Origin: CAIZGX01 sp044239865
GTDB lineage: Bacteria; Bacteroidota; Bacteroidia; Flavobacteriales_D; Sanyastnellaceae
Assembly (NCBI GenBank): GCA_044239865.1
Contig: JBIIAO010000007.1
Location: 1-24,373 of the forward strand
Reading direction: 5' to 3'
DNA: 24,373 nt
Part shown: positions 1-9,840 of the stretch, one piece after another
Layout of the letters: each line of letters opens with the position of its first letter
How positions within the stretch are numbered: position 1 is the first letter of the stretch
Program-made: the position numbers and the translations under genes
Notes under the pieces: model-generated
Told to the model about the DNA's origin: nothing
Database searches by the model: none
What the model saw: only the letters and a program-made list of their open reading frames with translations

Positions 1-606
1 CAAAAATTCACTGCTCGAACTACTCCCATTTGTACAAGACTCTACTCCCACCTCACTCACCGTAGGATTCCCAGGAACTACACTAGACAAAACACCCTGA
101 ACATTGGGGTACAATTCCAAATCCAAAAACAAACGGTGATTCAAAAAACTTACCGTTGTAGTGTTCTCACGAAGAGCAAGCACAATCACCTTCGCATCCT
201 TCACATTACCCATCAAAACGGTACGCTTATCTACACCCACATTCAACAACGTCGTTCCATTACCCGAATTACCATCCAAAATCAAGGTTTCGTATTGGGA
301 TTGTAACACGCTGCTACCGCTTGCGTGGTATTCGATCTTCACATCTACCTCGTATATCTTATCGCCAACAGGCATCACGTCGCTCGCGTAATCCACTCCG
401 AACGTCAGCGTAAACAAACTTCCTAAATCGCTTTGCGTAGAAGACAAGCTCGGCAACTGAACCTGTTGGTTGGAGCTAACAACTACATCGCCTAACGACG
501 AAGAATACTGCAACCGCTGTGTAACAGGTGGGTACTGAGAGAAGATTGAAAAAGATGGGATGAGGAGGGTGATTATAAAAAAACAACGACGTAAAAATGA
601 CTTCAT
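1..606 (-). CDS. Secreted protein, N-terminal part (runs off window)
   Basis: An open frame of 202 codons runs from an ATG at 606 to the left edge without a stop. It begins with a signal peptide (MKSFLRRCFFIITLLIPSFS, cleavage probably near SQYPP). The visible mature part is rich in alternating hydrophobic and polar residues and predicted to be beta-strand. I recognise no family motif. The start lies one base after the stop of the 238-residue gene, so it is probably translated from the same message. Given the operon, it may open another large surface protein, but that is inference. Third codon positions look more G/C-rich than in the gene before it. Confidence 0.8.
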   Translation of the reverse strand, partial: MKSFLRRCFFIITLLIPSFSIFSQYPPVTQRLQYSSSLGDVVVSSNQQVQLPSLSSTQSDLGSLFTLTFGVDYASDVMPVGDKIYEVDVKIEYHASGSSVLQSQYETLILDGNSGNGTTLLNVGVDKRTVLMGNVKDAKVIVLALRENTTTVSFLNHRLFLDLELYPNVQGVLSSVVPGNPTVSEVGVESCTNGSSSSSEFL

Positions 607-607
607 A

Positions 608-1324
608 TTAAAAATTTGCTAATTCAGTAATTTCAAAATTTTTATAAACTCCATTTCCAATCCAACGATCGTTAATTCTCGTGACAACATCAGAAACTTG
701 ATGTGTTAAAACATCTACTTTTTTGTAATTGAAATAATCAATCGTCATCTTCGACTTTTGAAAATTCTCCTCTGAAAAATCACCATCTATTAATGGACTT
801 GAATACCTTGAAACCATAGTAAAACTTGATATTCTTCCGTAGGTATCAACGCCGTATTCCGCTCTTTCTAACTTAAAAGGCTCGTTAAAAAAAAGTACAA
901 TTTGTTTGAACCCGTTGCTTTTCGATTTTTGGATAATCTTGGAGGTGTCGTTTAAGTATTCATCAAATTGCTTTTCCAACAAATTCGATTGTTGCGATTT
1001 ATTTTTCAAAATATAAATCTTATTTTCTTCCTCAATAATCTGAATGACCCAAGATTCATTCGAATAAACTTTGGTTCCAGGAAATTCGTAATAACCGGCT
1101 GTTGGACTCATTTCTCCAATGCCTTTAAATTCTTCCAAAGCGGAATTCGACGACTCTCCTGCAAAAGATTTGTAATTTGTTTGAAACGACCAAGCAGATT
1201 GATATTGCTCTGCCATTTCTTTAAAAAAAACTCTTGCTTCTGACGGCGTTATTTCTCGCTCGGTTTGAGCATAAACCAATACGCAGAAAAAAAACAACAA
1301 TGCAAATAAGAAAGACCGTATCAT
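608..1324 (-). CDS. Small secreted protein of unknown function
   Basis: A 238-residue protein with a clear signal peptide (MIRSFLFALLFFFCVLVYAQ, cleaved after YAQ). The mature protein has a helix near residues 27-45, then alternating strands with Glu- and Lys-rich turns. The layout recalls LolA/LolB-type half-barrels, but no diagnostic residue supports that and I give it only as a possibility. It sits one base after the jelly-roll protein's stop and one base before the next start, so it is almost certainly co-translated with both. It is probably periplasmic or surface-exposed and part of the same export unit. Confidence 0.8.
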   Translation of the reverse strand: MIRSFLFALLFFFCVLVYAQTEREITPSEARVFFKEMAEQYQSAWSFQTNYKSFAGESSNSALEEFKGIGEMSPTAGYYEFPGTKVYSNESWVIQIIEEENKIYILKNKSQQSNLLEKQFDEYLNDTSKIIQKSKSNGFKQIVLFFNEPFKLERAEYGVDTYGRISSFTMVSRYSSPLIDGDFSEENFQKSKMTIDYFNYKKVDVLTHQVSDVVTRINDRWIGNGVYKNFEITELANF

Positions 1325-1325
1325 T

Positions 1326-2945
1326 TTATGGCTGTTTAATTGTACTGTTGTGAGTTTCTTGAATAGTCATAACACCACGTTCAGTTTCTTTCTTTACTCG
1401 CATTAATTTTCCTTCTTCGTCATATTCATAAAACGTCGCAAAATGTCTTTCATCTAATTCCGCCACAAAACGGAGATTAACGGGATCATAGACATAAGTT
1501 TTCATACTTCCATCGAACGGAAAAAAACGAATATCATCGAAGTAAACAATTGAACCATCGTCAGAAGAAAGGGCAACGTCGACGTAATCAATATCGATAG
1601 GCGTAGTGAATTCCAACGTAACCAATTGCCAATCGTCTACAATCGGATGAACCGTACTCGGAGTTACCGAATACGAATCAACCGTTGAAGACCCCGAATG
1701 ATGCACATAAACATGCATTCGTGGATGAGTTAAAGTTTGACTACCGAAAGGAATGTTTCCTTGTGATACCCAAGCTTCCATGACGTATTTCTTGGAAGGC
1801 TCTGGCATTAAACGGGGTAAGCAATTTTCACAATAGCTGCTTTCACCAATGGATACATTTCCATCTTCATTCAATGAAAATCCCCAATCGCTTAAAAATA
1901 TTTGCTCTGGGCAACTCACTCCTGAAAATTTCACAACACTTGCAATGTTGCATTGATTCTTCGGATGTCCTGATGTAGACCAAACAATTTCAACCAAATA
2001 ATCGCCAGCGGATAATGCGCCGTAGGAAGAGCTGTAATCCCAGGATTCACTTCCTACTGAACAATGAATTCCTGAACCGTTGCAATCGATTCCGCCACAA
2101 TTTCCTAAAAACGAATTAGTCGGATAAAAATTCACTTCAATTATTGGAGCTTTCCAGTCGATTGGAAAATTATTTACGAAGTCAATGGACAATCCAAAAG
2201 TCGATGGATTGGAAATTTGTGTAGATAACCACAAACGATGAACTTCATTTGTGTGACTACACGAAGGATCATAAAACCAAAACAATCTTTGATTGTCGTC
2301 ACAGATGGTTAAGTTCTCATCACACGACATGGAATTACACAAACGGTATTCATCGGAAGAAATGGCGGTCAGATTTGATTCACATTGTGTGATAGGGAGA
2401 CAACTTCCTCCTGTCATTGTTGCGCTTGTGCACAAATTAACCGGTCCTCCAAATTTGGAATCAAGAACATATTTTACGAAATAATAACCGTTTGAAAGCG
2501 TGGATAAGAAAGCGCCCCCAAAAGAATTAATACTCAAAGCATTCTGCTGAGTAGCAAGTGGGAGATTCTCGCTAATTGAAGCTTCTTCAATTGATTCAAA
2601 AGGTCCGTATAAATACAGAGAGTCTGAGTTTACGAATAAGGACGAAGTTCCGCAAAGATTCGCAGAGAAGGACAGATTCAAATCTGGCTCACCTTGGTAT
2701 TTAAAACTGTACCATTGAACCGTGCGGTGAAAATCATTGGTATCGTTTATTGTTTGAACATTTACGGTGTTGTTACAAAGTTGATATCCTTCGACGTATT
2801 GCATATCGGCGAACAAAGTATCAGTAACATTCGGAGTGCTTAATCCATCGTGAAGTGTACCATGTGTCCATGGAATTTGTGCTTGCAAAACATTCGAGAA
2901 CAATAACAGGCAAATCGAATAAATTACTTTTTTGGAGAATTGCAT
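1326..2945 (-). CDS. Secreted jelly-roll protein with YD/RHS-like C-terminal tail
   Basis: The start is taken at the ATG at 2945 (MQFSKKVIYSICLL), giving 539 residues. A TTG two codons upstream only lengthens the frame. After a signal peptide ending near LQA comes a Cys-rich middle (roughly residues 170-300), suggesting disulfides and an extracytoplasmic location. A carbohydrate-binding-module-like jelly-roll follows (about 350-480), ending in YFDDIRFFPFDG. The last ~58 residues carry YVYDPVNLRFVAELD and FATFYEYDEEGKLMRVKKE, a YD/RHS-like signature that in other Bacteroidota I recall at the end of giant proteins like the gene upstream. The start lies 9 bases after that gene's stop. It probably binds or completes the giant protein on the cell surface. 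Function is inferred, not shown. Confidence 0.85.
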   Translation of the reverse strand: MQFSKKVIYSICLLLFSNVLQAQIPWTHGTLHDGLSTPNVTDTLFADMQYVEGYQLCNNTVNVQTINDTNDFHRTVQWYSFKYQGEPDLNLSFSANLCGTSSLFVNSDSLYLYGPFESIEEASISENLPLATQQNALSINSFGGAFLSTLSNGYYFVKYVLDSKFGGPVNLCTSATMTGGSCLPITQCESNLTAISSDEYRLCNSMSCDENLTICDDNQRLFWFYDPSCSHTNEVHRLWLSTQISNPSTFGLSIDFVNNFPIDWKAPIIEVNFYPTNSFLGNCGGIDCNGSGIHCSVGSESWDYSSSYGALSAGDYLVEIVWSTSGHPKNQCNIASVVKFSGVSCPEQIFLSDWGFSLNEDGNVSIGESSYCENCLPRLMPEPSKKYVMEAWVSQGNIPFGSQTLTHPRMHVYVHHSGSSTVDSYSVTPSTVHPIVDDWQLVTLEFTTPIDIDYVDVALSSDDGSIVYFDDIRFFPFDGSMKTYVYDPVNLRFVAELDERHFATFYEYDEEGKLMRVKKETERGVMTIQETHNSTIKQP

Positions 2946-2954
2946 ATTCAATAA

Positions 2955-5900
2955 TTAATTTGAAACATATGTTGCGGTAACTGCACAACCAGTTGCATCG
3001 GTCACTGTAATTGTTGCGCTTTGAACAGCTGAAGGAATAACAAGTTGTCCACAATTTGAATACGTCGGAGAATTACCTGTTGTATTCACACTTCCAATAT
3101 TGTAAGTATAAATAGGAGTTCCACCGGTAACAACAACGTTGTGACCACCCGCACTCGAAACAAAATTCACATTTAAGTTACATTCGTTTACGTCGCAAAT
3201 TGTTTGATGACTTCCCTGCATTATCATACCTGTGGTATTTTGTACTTTCAAAGCATATATACCCGTGTGTGATTTTTCCGAAGATCGAGAAAAACCTGAA
3301 CCAGACGCCGTGTATTGCTTATCGTCACAGTTTGTTCCGTTAAATTCAAAATTGTCGTACATGAATTCATTGTACGCCGTATTTGCCGCGACAGCTGATG
3401 GCAGAGACTGATGATTAACAAATCTTGCGCTACTATATCTGTTCAGCGCATCTTTGTTTTCCAACTCTTGTCCTTGTGGTCCGAATCGGCTAATAGCAGA
3501 TGAGAATGTCCAATTTCGCGTATCAATTTCCCAAATACCATTTGAAGAAATCTTATAGAACGGCGTAAAGGATTTGAAGTAGCCATCTTCACGGACATTG
3601 GTGCTGTTGTTAAAATCACTCTGGGTGCGCTCTGTCAAATAGCTATAAGATTTAGACGGTTTCCAAGAACCTCTTATTCCAAGAATAAATGGATTCGTTG
3701 TCGTTAAGTTTCCATTTTCATCATTGTAGCAATTGCATTGCGTTTGCCAATCGTTGCTGTATTCAATTGCTGATGCTTGAATAACTTTCGAATAAATATT
3801 TGTTGCTAACAAATTAATTGGGTTGACTCGAGTTGTTATGGATTGCATGGCTGCACCTTGCATGTTTCTGTAACCACTTCGAACAACCTTTGCTTTTACA
3901 TTTTGACAAAGCACGGCGTGACCAAACTTGTCTACTGCCTGCACAAAATTATCGGCAACTTGAATTATCCAAACACGCACTGGGTTGCTCAAAGAACCTC
4001 CTGTTAGTGCGAGCTCATCTCCTTCGGTGTAATAATTTTTCGCACTGTAGGTTACAGCCTTTCCTACTCCATCGAAACTCAAATTTTCTTGCATGCCAAT
4101 ATTCTTTGCGGCAGAATTCATTTGATTGTATTTCCAATAAGCCGGAATGGTTAAGTTGTAAACCTCATCTTTAAAATTGGTAGTAACACGGGTAAGTATG
4201 GGTTGTCCAGATTCAGCATCATAGGCTAAATTCTCAGTTTCAACATAACTTCCAACATCCGATGCAATCGTCCTCTCCAACAAACCAAATCGTTGAACAA
4301 CCTTCGTTAATGTCATGGATCGGAATTGTTTCTTTTCAAATGAACCCGAGAACCACAAGGAAGGAATTGGGAATGGTCCAAAGGGTAATGTGATCATATC
4401 CAGATTCGGCGAAACGCTGCATACATTCGAAACGGAGTTTTGCTCTGATTCATAGCCATAAGCGTCGAATACAACTCCTAATTCACGATTGTTTTGAATG
4501 GATCCATTTCCATTCACAACGGTCACTAGATTATCTAATTTACTTCTATTGCTCGCACTTGGCAACTCGTTTAATTTGTATTCATACTTTACAAAAGACT
4601 TTGGTGTCGTTGCTCCTTCAGCATAAACTTCCTGGGACATTGGCTTACCATGCATGTCGTTCATTTCAACATAAAACCCTTGAGAACCTGTATAATAATC
4701 TTTGTGTGATTTAAAATTGGATAAAAGTTGAAGACTAAAATTGGGCGTACGGTCGCGATAAGAATTTAAAATCGTTCTGTCGGCAATTATTGGAAAATCC
4801 TTTGCTGTATAGAATTTTTGAACAACAAACCCCGTGGCATTATGAGACACATTTTCACGACTCAGGTTATTCACTCTAACTTCCGAATAACCTACTGAAG
4901 CCATTGGGTAAAGCATTTCACCAATTGGATCATCATGAAAAAACTGTTCGTCAGGCACACCTTTGAATTTTACATCATAAAAAACGGGTTGATGAAATGG
5001 GTTTTCCTCTGCGCCAACTTGAGGTTCGTACTGAGCTACACCCGAGCTAATTCTATTGTTGTCTATTTTTTTATCAGATGTCGTGTAGGAATATTCTTGA
5101 CCATAAGTCATGCTGCTTCCCGAAATGTCGCTAAGCTCTTCCCAATTATCGTTAATTAGAATTCTTTTCACGCGGTGCCCACCCCCCAACTTACATGAAT
5201 TTACTTCTCTCACGCGGATTTGCGATCGAATGGTTACAAGCTTCTGAGCTTGGTGGTCGTTGTACAAGTGGGTATTTGGATTTTTAAAAAATTCCAACAA
5301 ACTTCCGGCTGCATCTTTCATCGCTAACAATATCTGAGAAGCGTTTCCACCTTCAGTTGTTGACTGCATAACCTGCTTTGTTAAGTTCATTCTTGCGAAT
5401 TGTAAACCAGCCTTTGTGATGGGTGAGTACTTATCTTCGCCTCCGTTGTCTTTGAACTTTACTGATTGAAATCTAACATAGCCATAGGGTACTCCATTGT
5501 GCTCAACTACACCTATATCTCTTTGACCATTTACCTCGGCTATTTCGTAATAACCCGGCACATACTCATAAAACTCTTCATTTGTATTTTTCAGCCTGAA
5601 TTGAATTAAGGCCTTTACAAATACAAACTTATCATCGGTGAAATAATGCTGTATGTCTTCGTCATATTCTGAAGTTTCTTGTCCATTTATCTTCTTCTTT
5701 TGAAGATTAAAAATGATGTATCTATTGAATTGAAATTCGACATCCGCTGAAGACTGATCTGAAATGATAACAGCACCCGGTGACGAATTTTGAATGTCAA
5801 TATCAATATTGGGTGAGCCAATTGTAGACGAAGTCCCTACAATTTCCATCATTCGCATGGCATCTTTATCTTGAACATATGCGTAATCATCGGCTTCATA

Positions 5901-8651
5901 TTCAATTTGAATAAAACCACCAGAGGGCAAGCGAATTGCGCTCAACGCCCAAACTGCAGCATATTTATCTGCTAAATTTTTATCTTGGGGTGTATATGGA
6001 TTTTCACTGTTTGATAAACTCGTAGAGTTATAGCTCCAAGTACTTGCACCGTTATTTGGTTTGTAGGTACCCCATCTGTCGTAAGCCATTGCATTGTAAT
6101 CTGGATTTAATTCAGAATTCATTGCACCACCCGAAGTGGTTTCTCCAGCATAGTAAAAATTGTAGCTACTGAATTTTGCTTTATTCGAATTGCTGTAGGT
6201 GAAATAAATCTTCCTTAAGGTTAGCTTTCCATGTGTGGTTGCATCTGAATTCGGTGAGTTCTGACATAGGGAATAGTCGTATTCGAAATGAACTGTTTTA
6301 ATAGGTGATTCACCTGACAACAAATTACCCGAACCGTCGAATTGCGACTTGGCATAAAGTCTTATCTCCTTTAAGCACTTCTGCTTTACGCCGGCATTCT
6401 TTGCTCCATCTTTATTCAAGACCCCAAGCCCATCGAGTCTATCTTCCAATACGAATAAGGCAATGTAATTCTTGGTTTCAATTTTATTCAGAAAATAAAG
6501 ATCCTTCTCACCGTATTGGTAAGAAGCTTTATCGTCGTACGAAATTGATTTTAAACCTGAGTTATAATTGGCCGATTTTTCTCCATAAGGATGACGAAAT
6601 TTAAAATCTGCTACACGTGTGTAACCAAATGTGGTGTAAGCGCCCAAGTCATTGTCTGAAGGCCCAGCAATGTTGTCGCTATCGACATAATCGGAACTTA
6701 AAATACTTGTAAGCATGTGACTATGGGCATATGCCGGCATTTTTGTCGAGCTCATGTAATGGTCGTACCCTTTACCATTCAAATCTGTATCATCGTTATC
6801 GTCGTATGTTACAATTCCCGTTGATTCATTTCCAGTTAACCCTCCATTACCTTGCATGTCACTTCCTACAGAGAATGTAACATCTAATTGATTATGAACA
6901 TATGCTGGCAAACCATAGACATATCTTGCACCATCGGCAGAGGTATAAGTAACTTCACCCATGTGATGATTGGGTTTATCATTTAAACCCGCGTCGTTAA
7001 ATACATCTGTTTGAACAGCAAAATCTTTGGATTCACCCATGGTAAGAAAAGTGAATTGGCTTGCACGTTTCATACGACTTGTGCGTCTCGAATTCGTCAA
7101 TGAATTAGACGATAAATCTGAAACAATTCGATCATTTCCTGACGTTGAAAAGCGACCGTTGTGATCCAAACCAAAAGCCGCATTTCTGAATCCACCCAAC
7201 TCATTGAAACGCTGGTCATCTTCTAATACTGCCAATTCTGAAGCTTCACGAAAATTAAAACTTTCAAATTTCTTGTCGGGTGCCTGACCACTACTCGAAA
7301 AATTCGAACGTGTCAAACCATTTGAATTGGTCCATTTACCCGAGTAACCTTGATTGCTTCGAGCCGAAACATTTAAACCTCCATGAAAAGCAAAACCGCC
7401 GCCTATTTCTACCTCTGCTCCAGCCGAAATTGTCGATGTAATAAATGCCTCCGGCTCACTTAACATCTCCAATTGGTTTCTCATTGGACGAAAATTTCCT
7501 GAAGCTCCTTGACCAGAAACTGAAAATACATCGTAGGTGTAATTTGTCATTGGAAGAACATCCGAAGCCGGATTGAAACTACCCCCATCATTTACATTGA
7601 AATCTTTTTGATCTTTATCTGTTGCGTTTTCAGAATAAAAGTATCCATAAGACCGGGTCTTTAATACTTTTTGCTTGACAGATCCTTTGGAATAACTTCC
7701 GTTTAATCCGTAATTCTGGAAGAGCCCAGAGGCCTCAAAACCACCCGACAATGAAAAATTGAACGAATAGGATTGTATGTCTTGTTTTCTAACAGGGGTA
7801 TAAGTGGGCATGCCAAAAGTCCATGTATATGAAGCTGATCGCGAACCTAAATTTCTAGCCTTATTGTTAACCCTTAACTTTGAGCTATTTGTACCCGTAA
7901 CACCTAGTGATTGAAGCCCTGTCCTAGTGCTGAATGCACCACCAAAAGAAATCGAAGAAGTATTTAATCTCGTATCACCCGTTTTTCTTAGAACAGAATA
8001 TCCCAAACCTATACTTGGTTGAATGCCTGCTCCTTCTGTATTTGATGCTGAAATTCCTAGATTCGCATTCATACTGAATGAATGAGGCTTCAGACCTGAA
8101 TTAGCGCCAAGTCCCAAACTAAAATCGAAACCCCAACCCGTGTAGTTATTTTGTGATAAATTAACAGATGCATTTGCACCGATATTTCCATTAAAAATAT
8201 TTGAATTTCCAAGTAGTTCACTTTGAACAGATGCTGAAATACCAACGCACCAAGTCTCATTGGGTAACATAGATAACTTGTGTTCTACTTCGTCGCCATT
8301 GAAATCGTCTGGTAATCCTTGAAGTGCACGAGTAGTGGCTCCAACATTGATATTCCACCCTAAGCCCACCCAACTGGCCTCTTGATCTGGAGTAATACCT
8401 GCGTGATAAGCAATATTCACAGGATAACCATCTACATCAATTAGCGGTATGTTGTAATTAAAATCACCACTGAATGGATCAACCATATCGCTTGTTCCAA
8501 TGGGTGTAAAACTTTGCACCTCCGGCTGTGAAGGACCACTTGTTAATGCCCATGAAAAAGTTGGTAGACCCAACTGCAACAACATACACAATAAAACTAC
8601 TCTTGCAATTAATCTTGTGCGTGTTGAGGTGTTTTGTTCAATTTGTTTCAT
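2955..8651 (-). CDS. Giant Bacteroidota surface protein with SprB-like C-terminal repeat
   Basis: A 1898-residue exported protein. The signal peptide spans about residues 1-36 (hydrophobic core VVLLCMLLQLGLPTFSWA). Residues ~46-120 hold the N-terminal signature of a large Bacteroidota family: SFTPIGTSDMVDPFSGDF, then PLIDVDGYPVNIAYH and SWVGLGWNINVGATTR. A Gly/Ser/Asn-rich beta region follows (about 130-500) and then a long mixed region. Near the end, SSEKSHTGIYALKV resembles a carbohydrate-binding jelly-roll strand. The last ~75 residues (GGTPIYTYNIG ... ATITVTDATGCAVTATY) match the SprB-repeat pattern known from the T9SS-exported gliding adhesin SprB. There is no recognisable RHS core and no toxin domain. 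The YD-like tail is on the next gene. It is probably cell-surface; adhesion or shell formation is inference. Confidence 0.9.
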   Translation of the reverse strand: MKQIEQNTSTRTRLIARVVLLCMLLQLGLPTFSWALTSGPSQPEVQSFTPIGTSDMVDPFSGDFNYNIPLIDVDGYPVNIAYHAGITPDQEASWVGLGWNINVGATTRALQGLPDDFNGDEVEHKLSMLPNETWCVGISASVQSELLGNSNIFNGNIGANASVNLSQNNYTGWGFDFSLGLGANSGLKPHSFSMNANLGISASNTEGAGIQPSIGLGYSVLRKTGDTRLNTSSISFGGAFSTRTGLQSLGVTGTNSSKLRVNNKARNLGSRSASYTWTFGMPTYTPVRKQDIQSYSFNFSLSGGFEASGLFQNYGLNGSYSKGSVKQKVLKTRSYGYFYSENATDKDQKDFNVNDGGSFNPASDVLPMTNYTYDVFSVSGQGASGNFRPMRNQLEMLSEPEAFITSTISAGAEVEIGGGFAFHGGLNVSARSNQGYSGKWTNSNGLTRSNFSSSGQAPDKKFESFNFREASELAVLEDDQRFNELGGFRNAAFGLDHNGRFSTSGNDRIVSDLSSNSLTNSRRTSRMKRASQFTFLTMGESKDFAVQTDVFNDAGLNDKPNHHMGEVTYTSADGARYVYGLPAYVHNQLDVTFSVGSDMQGNGGLTGNESTGIVTYDDNDDTDLNGKGYDHYMSSTKMPAYAHSHMLTSILSSDYVDSDNIAGPSDNDLGAYTTFGYTRVADFKFRHPYGEKSANYNSGLKSISYDDKASYQYGEKDLYFLNKIETKNYIALFVLEDRLDGLGVLNKDGAKNAGVKQKCLKEIRLYAKSQFDGSGNLLSGESPIKTVHFEYDYSLCQNSPNSDATTHGKLTLRKIYFTYSNSNKAKFSSYNFYYAGETTSGGAMNSELNPDYNAMAYDRWGTYKPNNGASTWSYNSTSLSNSENPYTPQDKNLADKYAAVWALSAIRLPSGGFIQIEYEADDYAYVQDKDAMRMMEIVGTSSTIGSPNIDIDIQNSSPGAVIISDQSSADVEFQFNRYIIFNLQKKKINGQETSEYDEDIQHYFTDDKFVFVKALIQFRLKNTNEEFYEYVPGYYEIAEVNGQRDIGVVEHNGVPYGYVRFQSVKFKDNGGEDKYSPITKAGLQFARMNLTKQVMQSTTEGGNASQILLAMKDAAGSLLEFFKNPNTHLYNDHQAQKLVTIRSQIRVREVNSCKLGGGHRVKRILINDNWEELSDISGSSMTYGQEYSYTTSDKKIDNNRISSGVAQYEPQVGAEENPFHQPVFYDVKFKGVPDEQFFHDDPIGEMLYPMASVGYSEVRVNNLSRENVSHNATGFVVQKFYTAKDFPIIADRTILNSYRDRTPNFSLQLLSNFKSHKDYYTGSQGFYVEMNDMHGKPMSQEVYAEGATTPKSFVKYEYKLNELPSASNRSKLDNLVTVVNGNGSIQNNRELGVVFDAYGYESEQNSVSNVCSVSPNLDMITLPFGPFPIPSLWFSGSFEKKQFRSMTLTKVVQRFGLLERTIASDVGSYVETENLAYDAESGQPILTRVTTNFKDEVYNLTIPAYWKYNQMNSAAKNIGMQENLSFDGVGKAVTYSAKNYYTEGDELALTGGSLSNPVRVWIIQVADNFVQAVDKFGHAVLCQNVKAKVVRSGYRNMQGAAMQSITTRVNPINLLATNIYSKVIQASAIEYSNDWQTQCNCYNDENGNLTTTNPFILGIRGSWKPSKSYSYLTERTQSDFNNSTNVREDGYFKSFTPFYKISSNGIWEIDTRNWTFSSAISRFGPQGQELENKDALNRYSSARFVNHQSLPSAVAANTAYNEFMYDNFEFNGTNCDDKQYTASGSGFSRSSEKSHTGIYALKVQNTTGMIMQGSHQTICDVNECNLNVNFVSSAGGHNVVVTGGTPIYTYNIGSVNTTGNSPTYSNCGQLVIPSAVQSATITVTDATGCAVTATYVSN

Positions 8652-8672
8652 TTCTTTTTGAAATTATATACG

Positions 8673-9335
8673 CTATTCTTTTCCGAAGAAAAACTTTATT
8701 ATACCGTTATTAAATACTCTGTCGTAAAACACCAACTGGAAACCATTTACGTTTTCTTTCCATTGTTTCTTTGAAAAAACCAACTGAAAAACTAGCTTCT
8801 GACTCGCATCAAATCCTCGCTCCCATTGATAAGTAGCGCAGGGTATTGTGTCATTTCCAACTACGATATAAATATCTTTGTCCATGCCAAATGAATAATA
8901 AGAAACTCGTCTTTGGTATTCCTCTTCATCACCTACAGCATACTTCAAAAGCTCCTTACTCAGCGTGTCAGCCCCAATAGAAAATTGCATTTGAAAAATT
9001 TCTGATTGCTCCTTGACTTCATTATTGATTTCATCACTTGTAATTCGCTCGCCCCTGTGATTCAATAGAACAGCATAGGCAGGTGGTTCAATTAAGCCTT
9101 CAAACCAAAAATTCCCTAGGATCCTTCGCTTAATAAATCCATTCTCTTCTTTACTCAACCACGAAACATAGTTCTTTACACTTTCCGCGGAAGACGCATC
9201 CACTTCCGGAGGTGAAGGAAGACCTTCTACTTGCGGAATACCCGTTGCTGAAGGTTTTACTGCATGATCACAGGAGACCAGCAAAATACTCGCGATTGAG
9301 CAGCAGAGTAATACTATTTTACTACTTACCTGCAT
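8673..9335 (-). CDS. Lipoprotein of unknown function
   Basis: A 220-residue protein with a type II signal peptide. The lipobox is LLVSC, with Cys22 the expected lipidated residue, so it is probably anchored in the outer membrane or facing the periplasm. The region after the lipobox is Pro/Ser-rich (about residues 25-48), a typical flexible linker. The globular part (about 50-220) has mixed helices and strands, with WLSKEENGFIKRRILGNFWF and a C-terminal FQLVFYDRVFNNGIIKFFFG. I recognise no family. Its start overlaps the end of the OmpH-like gene by 14 bases, and the giant surface-protein gene starts 21 bases after its stop. Co-expression fits a role as an assembly factor or surface anchor for the giant protein. 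Confidence 0.85.
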   Translation of the reverse strand: MQVSSKIVLLCCSIASILLVSCDHAVKPSATGIPQVEGLPSPPEVDASSAESVKNYVSWLSKEENGFIKRRILGNFWFEGLIEPPAYAVLLNHRGERITSDEINNEVKEQSEIFQMQFSIGADTLSKELLKYAVGDEEEYQRRVSYYSFGMDKDIYIVVGNDTIPCATYQWERGFDASQKLVFQLVFSKKQWKENVNGFQLVFYDRVFNNGIIKFFFGKE

Positions 9336-9840
9336 ATTTCTGATTTACGAATTCTAACGCTTCCGTAGTCACATTCACATCATCTGAACCGAAGATTACT
9401 GTGCTTCCATTTAAATTGGTAATGACCAAATCATAATCATTCGCCTTTCCAAATTCTTTCATGTAATTCAACAACTGATTCTGAATTTGCGCATCGTATT
9501 GCTCTTTAAGCGGCATATACTCTTCTTGAAATTGTCTATTCAACTCTGATAGTTGCGTATTTGCTCGATTTAGAGAATCAACATAATTTGCTGAAATCTT
9601 CTGGTTCACTTCTTCTTTGAAGTTTGTTATTTTAATCTGCAATGTTTCAATCCTTTTCTGAATTTGATTTGACCTAGAGATAAAATCGTTTTCCAATTCC
9701 TTCTTCATTTGAAACCCATTGAATAACTCATCCATATTTACATAAACAACCTTGGCTGGTTTATTCTTTATGAATGTCACTGCCGCTAATGCAAATACAC
9801 CAACCACAAGAAGACTTAAAAGCACACTCTTCAAATTCAT
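9322..9840 (-). CDS. OmpH/Skp-family periplasmic chaperone
   Basis: A 172-residue protein of the usual OmpH/Skp size. A single N-terminal membrane or signal segment (VLLSLLVVGVFALAAVTFI) is followed by the family's opening strand VVYVNMDELFNGFQMKKELE. A long Lys/Glu/Gln-rich coiled coil spans residues ~42-125 (the tentacle arms), and the closing part has DYDLVITNLNGSTVIFG and VTTEALEFVNQKY. Skp-type proteins trimerise and hold unfolded outer-membrane or exported clients in the periplasm. The start overlaps the upstream gene's stop as ATGA, and the lipoprotein gene overlaps its end. An OmpH copy inside a surface-protein operon, rather than beside bamA or lpxD, suggests dedicated clients: the giant protein or the barrel encoded here. 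The signal segment may remain uncleaved. Confidence 0.9.
   Translation of the reverse strand: MNLKSVLLSLLVVGVFALAAVTFIKNKPAKVVYVNMDELFNGFQMKKELENDFISRSNQIQKRIETLQIKITNFKEEVNQKISANYVDSLNRANTQLSELNRQFQEEYMPLKEQYDAQIQNQLLNYMKEFGKANDYDLVITNLNGSTVIFGSDDVNVTTEALEFVNQKYAGK

Noticed and set aside
3833..4174. Plus-strand open frames inside the giant gene and other long genes
   Set aside because: They lie wholly opposite strongly supported coding sequence and have no recognisable motif or start signal.
1326..8651. RHS polymorphic toxin
   Set aside because: No RHS core, no repeated YD array and no C-terminal toxin domain or immunity gene were found. Only a YD-like tail is present, on the smaller protein.
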